Assembly (NCBI GenBank): GCA_003649515.1
Contig: QMSC01000041.1
Coordinates: 1 to 9,411, forward strand
DNA length: 9,411 bases
DNA from: Thermoprotei archaeon
GTDB taxonomy: Archaea; Thermoproteota; Thermoprotei; Thermofilales; B20-G17
Direction: 5' to 3'
The notes below the pieces were generated by a model that had not been told where the DNA came from, did not search any database, and saw only the letters and a program-made list of their open reading frames with translations. Within the stretch, counting starts at the first letter, position 1. Every line of letters begins with the position of its first letter. Positions 1 to 6,792 of this stretch are shown here, piece by piece. Both the position numbers and the translations under genes were made by a program.

Positions 1-1508
1 CCGACCTTCAAGTCCCCCCAGAAGACCTCCAACACCCTCTTCCCAAGCGTGAGGTTCAGGAAAACGATGCCGTTCGTGTCTGTCAAGTTCATCCTACCTT
101 CATCACTGACGATCTTTAGCCTAGGGAGCGGGTTCCCAGCAATATCGACCACTTTAAAACAGTATATTGAATAGGTCTTCCTCTTCAGCTTGATGCTCGG
201 TATGTCCGCCTCCACTATCAGTGGCTGCTTCAATATCTTCTCGTACTTGTACACTAGGCTGAAGTCCTCCTTGAGCATCCTCTCGCTTTTTTCCACGATC
301 AACAGAAATCTCACTGGAGTCTTGTAAGTATCGGGTCCAAAGACCTGCGTCCTTGTGTCAGGATTCCTCGTGTTCTTGACGTAGTCGAGGCATCCTATAT
401 TGTACCAGTGTTCCTTAACTAGGTCGAATATTGGGGTTTCAGGTATGACGGCTACGGCGTCCGACGGGTTTTTCTTAGAGATATCCACCTCCCAGTACGC
501 CTCGTTGAAGTCCACTCCAATCCCGCCCCTATCAACGGACTTCGTCACAGACCCCTGGTAGATCGTCCTGTCAGACTGCAAGACGAAGAAGTCATACCAG
601 TTGAAGCTGGGGATGAAGAACTGTATTGGTCTGAAGTCATTAGCCTTTATTACCGTTTTAAGGGTAACCTTCTGAACGATGATCACTGCAGGGGAGTACG
701 CACTGAAGATCCACGTGGTTTCGTAGCTCCCCACGCCCACATCTTTCCTGGACGTGTCCACTAAGGGCCCCCAGAACTTTATGTGAACTGCTATGGGACC
801 CAGTGCGAGCACCTTGTAGTCTACCATCTTCGTGTTAAATACCTGGGAAAGCCACCTTCCAGTGTAGTATATGAAGGCCCCTCCACCGCTGTCTCCATGA
901 ACGTATCTCGTTCCGCTTCCCGCCTTGTGAATGAGGTGGACCATCCACCCTCCAAGGGATGCATCTACGGTTATGTTGTAAAAACTATTCTCAACGCTGA
1001 CCCCTCCAGTCTTGGTCTCAGCGAACCTTAGGTCCGTTCTGTAGAGCTTTAACGGGTCTTCTACCCCTTCGGGGTCCTCTGCTCCGAAGAATATGTAGTA
1101 CGTTGAATGGCTATTCCTGGAGACGTTGGCTAGGAAGTATATACAGAAGGTTATAGTGTTGTTCTCGTAGAACGTCACGTTGCCTGTCTGACTCGGGACT
1201 TCTATTAGAGTATCACCTTCGACCTTAACGACCCTAACGTCCCTCACATACGCCACTCCGCCGTGTTTAGAGGAGGAGAGGCCTACTAAGTACTCTATTT
1301 TAACCGCACCGACGTCTATTGGAGGTGTTTGAACGATTACGAGCTCTAGGGACCTGTCGACTCCAGCTGTTTCGGTGAGCTTTACGACTCCTCTATACTT
1401 ATAGTTTTTAAACTTATCATCTACTGGAGGAGGAGAAGGACTCACCTTAGGACATATTAAACATGTAAAAAGAATTAAGGTAATTAATAATAAAAAATAT
1501 TTGTTCAT
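1..1508 (-). CDS. Secreted multi-domain beta-rich surface protein (3' end cut by window edge)
   Basis: I translated the reverse strand by hand. The frame is open from an ATG at 1508 to the window edge, giving 502 residues and no stop, so the C-terminus is missing. Residues 1-25 form a signal peptide (MNKYFLLLITLILFTCL). Residues about 35-150 form a first beta-rich domain. Residues about 170-425 form a second, larger one that starts FYNITVDASLGGWMVHLIHK and contains AYWEVDISKKNPSDAVAVIP. Residues about 430-502 look like a carboxypeptidase-regulatory-like Ig domain (VVDIAGNPLPRLKIV, then a TDTNG turn). The second domain appears related to parts of the next gene upstream and of the Lrp-fusion protein. 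A GTGAGG Shine-Dalgarno-like stretch sits 6 bases before the ATG, and only 12 bases separate it from the upstream stop codon, so the two genes are probably co-transcribed. I do not recognise a named family or see catalytic motifs. A polysaccharide-binding or polysaccharide-acting role is inference from fold and neighbours. Confidence 0.85.
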   Translation of the reverse strand, partial: MNKYFLLLITLILFTCLICPKVSPSPPPVDDKFKNYKYRGVVKLTETAGVDRSLELVIVQTPPIDVGAVKIEYLVGLSSSKHGGVAYVRDVRVVKVEGDTLIEVPSQTGNVTFYENNTITFCIYFLANVSRNSHSTYYIFFGAEDPEGVEDPLKLYRTDLRFAETKTGGVSVENSFYNITVDASLGGWMVHLIHKAGSGTRYVHGDSGGGAFIYYTGRWLSQVFNTKMVDYKVLALGPIAVHIKFWGPLVDTSRKDVGVGSYETTWIFSAYSPAVIIVQKVTLKTVIKANDFRPIQFFIPSFNWYDFFVLQSDRTIYQGSVTKSVDRGGIGVDFNEAYWEVDISKKNPSDAVAVIPETPIFDLVKEHWYNIGCLDYVKNTRNPDTRTQVFGPDTYKTPVRFLLIVEKSERMLKEDFSLVYKYEKILKQPLIVEADIPSIKLKRKTYSIYCFKVVDIAGNPLPRLKIVSDEGRMNLTDTNGIVFLNLTLGKRVLEVFWGDLKV

Positions 1509-1513
1509 TATTT

Positions 1514-1520
1514 CCCCTCA
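1514..1520 (-). promoter_or_regulatory. Ribosome binding site of the partial surface-protein gene
   Basis: Read on the reverse strand, this is TGAGGGG followed by AAATA and then ATG at 1508. It lies wholly in the 12-base gap after the upstream TAG stop. This fixes the start of the partial gene and supports translation from a shared transcript. Confidence 0.6.
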
Positions 1521-2720
1521 CTATTTACTCTTTTCCCTCTTAATAAACCATCCTACGGCGACTCCTATGACCAGGCCTACGACGGTTCCCATTATCGTGG
1601 AGTTCGTCCGCGCCTGCTGTAGTTGAGCTTGAGTGACGGTGTATGTGGACTTGTAGCTCTCGTATTCGGATTTGAGGGCCTGATAATCCGACATTAACTT
1701 CTCATATCTTGACAGAAGAGTGTTATATTCTTCATCGGTGTGGGTGTGTGTCGACTTATACTCCTCGAACTCCGCTCGGATTGACGTTATGACCTTTCCA
1801 TAGTACTTCTTAACGTTCTTAACGAGCTCCGAAAGGCTCCTCAGCCTATTATAGTCGCCCGGACCAGCCCATATGAGTATGTAGTTAACGAATACCGTTC
1901 CCTTTGGAAACTTCTTCCCAGCAGGGTTGTCGTACCATCTGGACACCAAGGAAGCAACCGACCATACAGCTCCATCCCATACTCCGACAGTCGATCTCTT
2001 TCCCATGAACATGCTAGGATCTATCCATATTATGCCAGCGGACAGGCCTTGAGTAGGATTATATACTGCGATCCAGTTCTCAGCCAGGGGCAACGTTCCC
2101 TCCGTAGAGTTTCCAAAGGGGATGTACAGCATACTTCCATTGAGCTCCTGGGATTTCAAGTCCCCGTAGTAGTCTACGTAAAATACTTTGGCCCCCTTGG
2201 TAGCTATGGTTGCTGGGACGAACTCGGCGCCGATTGACGTGAGCGTTATGTCAGAGAGGAGAGTCGCTCTGTATTCGACTAATATTACGTCGCTGTCGGT
2301 GAAGTAGTATATGATCTCAAACTTTATGTTGTTATTGAGGGTGGTCACGTTCAAGATTGCGAAGCTATCTGTGATCCGCTTAAACGAGACCGTGACGTTC
2401 GATAGATCTATACCCCACCTAGAGGAGGTCCACCCTATGTCGGGTCCAGTGGCAGCCATTTTAACGTCGTCAACAAAGTCCACGCCGGGGACTTCACGGT
2501 GTCTAAGCTCTATTAGACTCGCGCCCTGTTGTCCCTCGAAATAGCAGCTAATATAGGTGTTGTTAACCCAAAAGCTCTTAGTCGTTTGATTAACCCATAC
2601 GAAAACTATCCTTCCCTTTCCGGGAGAAGCCTGGGCCGCGGGAACTTCGTTGGAGACTACGGGTAGCAATAGGAAGAGAAGGACGGCGGACATCAGTATA
2701 GGTGCCAAATTTTTATTCAT
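1521..2720 (-). CDS. Secreted beta-sandwich protein on a coiled-coil stalk with C-terminal membrane anchor
   Basis: The product has 399 residues if translation begins at the ATG at 2720. A GTG at 2729 would add three residues, but GGTG there reads better as the ribosome binding site, and the ATG start gives MNKN, parallel to the MNKY start of the next gene. Residues 1-29 are a signal peptide ending near AAQAS. Residues about 35-285 form a beta-rich globular domain with several N-X-S/T sequons. Residues about 290-370 form a long charged helix with heptad character (FEEYKSTHTHTDEEYNTLLS and onward), a likely coiled-coil stalk. A single transmembrane helix follows (GTVVGLVIGVAVGWFI) with a KREKSK cytoplasmic tail. 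The globular domain seems related to the C-terminal half of the Lrp-fusion protein: ENWIAVYNP-AGIIW here against NGWAAYYNQ-LGMIW there. I do not know the family. A surface sugar-binding or sensor protein is the best inference. It leads a leftward operon with the partial gene. Confidence 0.88.
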   Translation of the reverse strand: MNKNLAPILMSAVLLFLLLPVVSNEVPAAQASPGKGRIVFVWVNQTTKSFWVNNTYISCYFEGQQGASLIELRHREVPGVDFVDDVKMAATGPDIGWTSSRWGIDLSNVTVSFKRITDSFAILNVTTLNNNIKFEIIYYFTDSDVILVEYRATLLSDITLTSIGAEFVPATIATKGAKVFYVDYYGDLKSQELNGSMLYIPFGNSTEGTLPLAENWIAVYNPTQGLSAGIIWIDPSMFMGKRSTVGVWDGAVWSVASLVSRWYDNPAGKKFPKGTVFVNYILIWAGPGDYNRLRSLSELVKNVKKYYGKVITSIRAEFEEYKSTHTHTDEEYNTLLSRYEKLMSDYQALKSEYESYKSTYTVTQAQLQQARTNSTIMGTVVGLVIGVAVGWFIKREKSK

Positions 2721-2726
2721 ACCAAG

Positions 2727-2730
2727 CACC
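2727..2730 (-). promoter_or_regulatory. GGTG ribosome binding site deciding the start at 2720
   Basis: On the reverse strand AAAAAGGTGCTTGGTATG places GGTG six bases before the ATG at 2720. This is a normal archaeal spacing, and it argues that the overlapping GTG at 2729 is part of the ribosome binding site rather than the start codon. Confidence 0.5.
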
Positions 2731-2740
2731 TTTTTAACGC

Positions 2741-2780
2741 TTCAATTATATATTTTAACCTTAGAGTATTTATTTTTTTC
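2741..2780 (-). promoter_or_regulatory. TATA-like promoter of the leftward surface-protein operon
   Basis: Read on the reverse strand, there are two AT-rich candidates. GGTTAAAATATATAATTGAA (2760-2741) would place initiation about 25 bases on, close to 2725, giving a nearly leaderless message. A more distal AAAAAAATAAATA (about 2779-2767) would give a leader long enough to include the GGTG site. Both fit archaeal TATA/BRE patterns, and which is used cannot be decided by eye. Confidence 0.45.
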
Positions 2781-2861
2781 CATATACCTTCTATAATTTG
2801 TCGGAATGCTATCATAATTCAACCCGAAATGGGGGCATAAGGGACTATTCAGTAGCTGGCC

Positions 2862-2890
2862 GCCTAGAAGACTTCAGGCAGGCTTCGCCT
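2862..2890. repeat. Clustered short inverted repeats in the divergent region (operator candidate)
   Basis: The cluster is an unusually GC-rich patch in an otherwise AT-rich intergenic region. It reads GCCT (2862-2865), A, the palindrome GAAGACTTC (2867-2875), AGGC (2876-2879), then the hairpin AGGC-TTC-GCCT (2880-2890). GCCT and AGGC therefore occur twice each, and the cluster can fold as two adjacent dyads. It lies between the divergent surface-protein operon and the Lrp-fusion gene, about 120 bases from the latter's start, so autoregulation or co-regulation is plausible. A structured leader is also possible. It is not a tRNA. Confidence 0.35.
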
Positions 2891-2950
2891 AAACTTCCTC
2901 TCAAAATATCAGGGTGATGTTTAAATTGTAAAGAAATCTGGTCTAAAATA

Positions 2951-2983
2951 AACTTTAATATGCGCATTCTTAATATTTTTACG
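2951..2983 (+). promoter_or_regulatory. TATA-like promoter of the Lrp-fusion regulator gene
   Basis: There are two AT-rich candidates, AACTTTAATATG (2951-2962) and TTAATATTTTTA (about 2970-2981). The second is centred about 35 bases before the ATG at 3012 and would give a leader of roughly 10 bases. The first would give a leader of about 30 bases that includes the purine-rich GAAGGG and GAAGAGAG stretches. The assignment is by eye only. Confidence 0.4.
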
Positions 2984-3011
2984 AAAGAAATTGAAGGGTT
3001 GAAGAGAGTAT

Positions 3012-4346
3012 ATGGCGTGGGCAACATTAGATGAGATAGATAAGAGAATATTAATGATACTGATGGTCGATGGGAGAGCATCGTTAATAGACATTGCACG
3101 GGAGCTGAAAAAACTAGGATTCAACGTGACGGTCACCACGGTTAGGAGAAGAATTGAATCCATGGTTGAAAAAGGCATAATCAAGAAGTTCACCGTACAA
3201 CTTGATGCAAAAAAGGTAAACTTCGACTATCTATCGCTCCTCGAGATGAAGATAGACCCCTCAATGCTTTCAAGCGCCGCCAAAAACCTTTCCTCGATGT
3301 ATGAAATCACAGAGCTCTACGTAGTGGAGGACGAATCAAACATATTTGCCAAAGTCAGGTGCAGGTCCTCCGAGGACCTCATTAAGTTCATAGAAAGGCT
3401 TTCGAGCATCCCCTATATTAAGGACCTGAAGTCCCGCCTAGTGCTCCGCCCCGTGAAGGAGGAGGATACTTTCATACCGATAGTGAAGGAAGCCCACGTG
3501 AAGGTCTTGGACTTTGACGAGGACGGCGAGAACGAAGTAGTCCTAGAGAACGACAAGATACTATTATCAATAAAACCGAACGCTGGAGGCAGGATAACAA
3601 ACCTGATCTATAAGGAGACAGGCGCCAACGAGTGTTGTCCAACTCTCGGAATACTGTTTGACAACTTCCTGGAGGAGGGATGGGGCGTCTACCTCTCCAA
3701 CAGCAGGTACGACTACAAGGTTAGGAAGTCCCCCAATGGGGCTGCAGAAGTCCTGTTAAACACGCAGCTAAACGGAAGGCACCTGAAGAAGATAAAACTT
3801 GAGAAAAGGATAACCGTTAACTCCAGTGGCTCCGAGTTCAACGTCAGGTATAAGGTAACCAACGCGCATAGTGGGCCGCAGAAGGTTTCACTATGGATCT
3901 GCAATTACTTAAACATTGGAGGAGCCGTGGGGCCGGAGGACTGGCTCTACCTACCCATCGAGAATGGCACCTACGTAGAGCGGTTTGAACCGCTTTATTC
4001 TGGTATAACTTGGCCGACGCTTTTCCTAAAAGAGATCTCTGAGGAGAAGTACGAAAAGGTCTACAAAAGGAAGCACACACAATTGAGCGAGGAGAGGATT
4101 ACCAATGGCTGGGCAGCGTACTATAATCAGACTACTAAGGAGATACTTGGGATGATCTGGAACCTCAAGGAGGTCTCACTCGTTAAGAGGTTCTTCAGTC
4201 CAAGTTACTACTCTATAGAACTGGTCTTTACAACCAAGACCCTTAAGCCCGGAGAATCCAAGGAGTACGACTTAACGTTCATAGTAGAAAGGGGAGATTG
4301 GACCAACGTTTATAGCAGGTGGGTTGAAAAGTACTTCAGCAGGTGA
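3012..4346 (+). CDS. Lrp/AsnC-type transcriptional regulator fused to a mutarotase-like beta-sandwich domain
   Basis: The product has 444 residues and no signal peptide, so it is cytoplasmic. Residues 5-60 are an AsnC-type winged helix-turn-helix (LDEIDKRILMILMVDGRASL, a recognition helix around VTTVRRRIESMVEKGIIKKF). Residues about 62-150 have the beta-alpha-beta-beta-alpha-beta pattern of the Lrp/RAM ligand-binding and oligomerisation domain. That is already a full-length Lrp protein (about 150 residues). About 290 more follow. DFDEDGENE (167-175) resembles a calcium-binding DxDxDGxxE loop. Next comes a large beta-sandwich (about 178-444) with NAGGRITNLIYKETG near its start, typical of galactose-mutarotase-like folds, and GWAAYYNQTTKEILGMIWN and a DWTNVYSRWVEKY end. 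The ATG at 3012 is chosen because an in-frame TGA lies just upstream at 3000. It ends one base before the stop of the convergent phosphorylase gene. A sugar-responsive regulator of the flanking genes is inferred. The DNA-binding part is well supported; the ligand is unknown. Confidence 0.93.
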   Translation: MAWATLDEIDKRILMILMVDGRASLIDIARELKKLGFNVTVTTVRRRIESMVEKGIIKKFTVQLDAKKVNFDYLSLLEMKIDPSMLSSAAKNLSSMYEITELYVVEDESNIFAKVRCRSSEDLIKFIERLSSIPYIKDLKSRLVLRPVKEEDTFIPIVKEAHVKVLDFDEDGENEVVLENDKILLSIKPNAGGRITNLIYKETGANECCPTLGILFDNFLEEGWGVYLSNSRYDYKVRKSPNGAAEVLLNTQLNGRHLKKIKLEKRITVNSSGSEFNVRYKVTNAHSGPQKVSLWICNYLNIGGAVGPEDWLYLPIENGTYVERFEPLYSGITWPTLFLKEISEEKYEKVYKRKHTQLSEERITNGWAAYYNQTTKEILGMIWNLKEVSLVKRFFSPSYYSIELVFTTKTLKPGESKEYDLTFIVERGDWTNVYSRWVEKYFSR

Positions 4347-4347
4347 C

Positions 4348-6699
4348 TCATCCCATTAGGACTTCAACCTGATGCGTTCTGCCGTCAGAAAACACGGGTA
4401 ATATATTAGTCTCTATTCTCCTCCCATCCACTTTTATTTCCCTCACGCCCTTCGATACCCTCCGCGGGTTCCTCACGTGTATCCTGTATACGGCTCCCCT
4501 ATAATGTCTCACGACCTCGAACTCGCTCCAATTCGGCGGGATACATGGATCGACTAGTAGGCCGTTAAACGTCGCCCTGATCCCCAAGATATAGTCTACG
4601 ACTACTCTTAGGCTCCATGCGGCTGATCCCGTGAGCCAGGAATTCCATCCCTCTCCAAAGAACTTCGAGTCTGGACCAGCTATCCACTCGGACGTCACGT
4701 ACGGTTCGGTTTTAGTTTTCTCGGGGTTTAGCCCTCTGTACGCCGGGCAAGTCTTCTTAAATACCCCGTAGGCTTTCCTAGCCCTCTTCAACAGGCATTC
4801 AGCAACTATCATCCACGTGACGGCATGCATGAATATTCCTCCGTTTTCCTTCATTCCGGGAGCATACCTAGTTATATAGCCCAACGTCCCATCCGGGATT
4901 TTATAGGCTGGCAGGAATAGGGCTGGACCGTACTCGGTATCCAGCAACTTCTCGGCCGATCTGATGGCCTTTAAAGCCCTCCTCAAGGGAGCTATGCCTG
5001 AAATGACAGCCCAGCTCTGTGCGTTCAAGAATATCTTGCCCTCGCTGTTTTTCTTACTCCCTATGACCTCCCCGTTATCCTTAAACCCCCTGACGTACCA
5101 TTCACCGTCCCAGCACACCTTGTTAAAGGCCTTCCTAAGCCTGAGAGCTCTCTCCTCGTAGAGCTCTGAGAGCTCTCTCCTTCCAGCAGCCCTGCAAAGC
5201 TCTGAGAACTCCTTTAAAACTAAGTACAGGAACTCTGCCATCCACGCGCTTTCGGCCTTGCCTTCCAGTCCAATCGCGTTGAAGCCATCATTCCAGTCTC
5301 CGCCTAGGAAAAGCGGTAGCCCCCTTCTGCCGAGGTTGTTTAAACTCCTATCAATGGCAAGCTTTATGTGTGCGAACATGGTTGCTGATCCCTTATCGTA
5401 AAATGGAACTTCTTCGTCTAGTATGGAGAAGTCCCCCGTCTCCTTGACGTAGTTTATCACCATGAACGCCAGCCAGAGGGGTGTATCTGAGTGTATTGAC
5501 TTCATACCCCTGTCGTTTATTTCATGCCACCAGTGCATTACGCTCCCATCTGAGAGTTGGTGTCTAGCGTGCTCTATGATCTGCCTTTTAGCCCACTCAT
5601 AGTCCAGTAACAGTAGGGTTAGGGTGTCTTGGAGCTGGTCCCTGAAGCCATAAGCGGCCGCCTGTTGGTAGTAGGCGTTTCTCGAGAGAATTCTGGCGCT
5701 TATGGTCTGATACTTATACCAGTAATTGGTGAGGAAGTTGACGTACTTGTCGGGTGTCTTTACTAAAAGCCTCCCTAGAAGTGATCTCCAAAACTCCTTT
5801 ACCGAGTCCAGTTCTCTCAGGGCTTCACTAAGCACACTGTACTTCTTAACGTAGTTCCTTACCTCATCTACACTCGGCGCTGCTCCAATGAGGATCGTGA
5901 AAGCAGTCCTCTCTCCAGGTCTTAAATGAATCCGGTACTTGAAGACCCCTACAGGCTCAAATCCCCTCCCGCTAGTTTCGCGGCATATACCAGTTTCAAC
6001 GCATATGGGATCCCTAATGGATCTCTCGGGTCCAATGAACGCTTCCCTACTTCCCTCAAAGCTCTCAGCTTTAAGTGAGCCTGAAATAAACGCGATATGA
6101 TCCCAGGACCTGTTCCAGCTTCCATCAAGCCCAGTCCAGAAGTACTTTGTAACGAACATGATGTTGTCCTCAACCCATAGATCGTAGAAGAGGCCATGAA
6201 ACTGCCTGTCAACATCGTGTATCGTGCCGATCCACCACTCTAAGTAGGTGTACAACTCTAGTTCTTTGACATCCTCCGTATTGTTTGCCAGCTCTACTAC
6301 CCATACTTCAAGCGTATCCTTCAGGGGGACGTAGAACGTTATCGTAGCTCTCACGCCCCTGTACGAGCTTTGGATCACCGTATAGCCTAATCCATGCCTA
6401 CAGGTATACTCGTCCAGCTCCTTCATCACGGGTTTATAGGTGGGTGACCAGTACTCCCCAGTCTTGGCATCCTTGATGTAGAGATATCGCCCGTCGAGGT
6501 CGCTGAACACGTCCTGGTACCACTTAGTCACCCTGTTCAGGTTGCAGTCCACAAGCCAGCTGAAGCCGCCTCCAGTGTGTGATAGTAGCAGTCCATACTT
6601 TCCGTTAGACAGGATATTTATCCAGGGTCTTGGCAAAATGTACGTCGTAATTATAAATTCCTTCCCATCATCTGAAAAATATCCATATCTCTTCTTCAT
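4348..6699 (-). CDS. GH94 glycoside phosphorylase (cellobiose/chitobiose phosphorylase-like)
   Basis: The product has 783 residues from the ATG at 6699. A TTG at 6750 would add 17 residues, but family members begin close to YGYFSDDGKEFIITT, as here. GH94 enzymes use inorganic phosphate to cleave beta-glucosides with inversion, releasing alpha-sugar 1-phosphate in the cytosol. Residues about 1-290 form the N-terminal beta-sandwich (RPWINILSNGKYGLLLSHTG, then GGFSW). A helical linker follows, then an (alpha/alpha)6 barrel (about 325-715) and a small C-terminal beta domain. Diagnostic motifs are GFRDQLQD (351-358, sugar site), GGDWND (466-471, which holds the general-acid Asp), ENGGIFMHA with His625, and SWLTG with Thr690-Gly691, the His and Thr-Gly being the likely phosphate site. 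The core appears intact. The length matches disaccharide phosphorylases (about 800) better than 1,2-beta-oligoglucan phosphorylases (about 1100). Substrate is not decided; the neighbouring PF10091-type enzyme hints at beta-1,2-glucan, the length at a disaccharide. It lacks a signal peptide. Confidence 0.93.
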   Translation of the reverse strand: MKKRYGYFSDDGKEFIITTYILPRPWINILSNGKYGLLLSHTGGGFSWLVDCNLNRVTKWYQDVFSDLDGRYLYIKDAKTGEYWSPTYKPVMKELDEYTCRHGLGYTVIQSSYRGVRATITFYVPLKDTLEVWVVELANNTEDVKELELYTYLEWWIGTIHDVDRQFHGLFYDLWVEDNIMFVTKYFWTGLDGSWNRSWDHIAFISGSLKAESFEGSREAFIGPERSIRDPICVETGICRETSGRGFEPVGVFKYRIHLRPGERTAFTILIGAAPSVDEVRNYVKKYSVLSEALRELDSVKEFWRSLLGRLLVKTPDKYVNFLTNYWYKYQTISARILSRNAYYQQAAAYGFRDQLQDTLTLLLLDYEWAKRQIIEHARHQLSDGSVMHWWHEINDRGMKSIHSDTPLWLAFMVINYVKETGDFSILDEEVPFYDKGSATMFAHIKLAIDRSLNNLGRRGLPLFLGGDWNDGFNAIGLEGKAESAWMAEFLYLVLKEFSELCRAAGRRELSELYEERALRLRKAFNKVCWDGEWYVRGFKDNGEVIGSKKNSEGKIFLNAQSWAVISGIAPLRRALKAIRSAEKLLDTEYGPALFLPAYKIPDGTLGYITRYAPGMKENGGIFMHAVTWMIVAECLLKRARKAYGVFKKTCPAYRGLNPEKTKTEPYVTSEWIAGPDSKFFGEGWNSWLTGSAAWSLRVVVDYILGIRATFNGLLVDPCIPPNWSEFEVVRHYRGAVYRIHVRNPRRVSKGVREIKVDGRRIETNILPVFSDGRTHQVEVLMG

Positions 6700-6730
6700 T
6701 TTCGTAACCCTAGATGCATATTTCAAACAC

Positions 6731-6760
6731 AAATATCTTAAAAAGTACAATATTTAAGCT
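6731..6760 (-). promoter_or_regulatory. TATA-like promoter of the GH94 gene
   Basis: On the reverse strand GCTTAAATATTGTAC (6759-6745) and TTTTTAAGATATTT (about 6744-6731) are both TATA-like. The first would start transcription near 6725, about 25 bases before the ATG at 6699. A TAGGG stretch at 6712-6708, eight bases before the ATG, is the likely ribosome binding site. The upstream candidate overlaps the AAGCTT inverted repeat, so a factor bound there could block or help TBP/TFB. Confidence 0.4.
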
Positions 6761-6776
6761 TTTTTAATAAGCTTAA
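6754..6776. repeat. TTAAGCTT / AAGCTTAA inverted repeat at the GH94 promoter
   Basis: TTAAGCTT (6754-6761) and AAGCTTAA (6769-6776) form a perfect 8-base inverted repeat with a 7-base spacer. Each arm also contains the palindrome AAGCTT, so the element is equally two direct copies 15 bases apart. It overlaps or abuts the TATA-like box of the GH94 gene, which suggests an operator. A further AAGCTTAA occurs at 9294-9301 before the TldD-like gene. In AT-rich DNA the shorter matches could be chance. Confidence 0.4.
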
Positions 6777-6792
6777 TTTTAAAACCTATGAT

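Noticed and set aside
783..1031. 82-residue rightward open frame
   Set aside because: It lies entirely inside the leftward partial surface-protein gene, which has a signal peptide, ribosome binding site and coherent domains. The frame shows no family resemblance.
1730..1760. GTGTGGGTGTGTGT microsatellite-like stretch
   Set aside because: It encodes the short THTHT segment of the coiled-coil stalk. It is too short and in frame, so it is ordinary low-complexity coding sequence.
2821..2900. Possible tRNA or tRNA fragment
   Set aside because: The GC-rich stems are only 4 bases long and no acceptor, D, anticodon and T-arm series can be assembled.
2845..3193. Two leftward open frames across the divergent region and the start of the regulator gene
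   Set aside because: They overlap the conserved helix-turn-helix coding sequence in antisense, have low-complexity products and no plausible initiation signals.
4964..5161. Rightward open frame inside the GH94 gene, with others at 5949-6215 (leftward) and 6542-6757 (rightward)
   Set aside because: All are shadows of the intact GH94 coding sequence, whose motifs run through these regions without frameshift.
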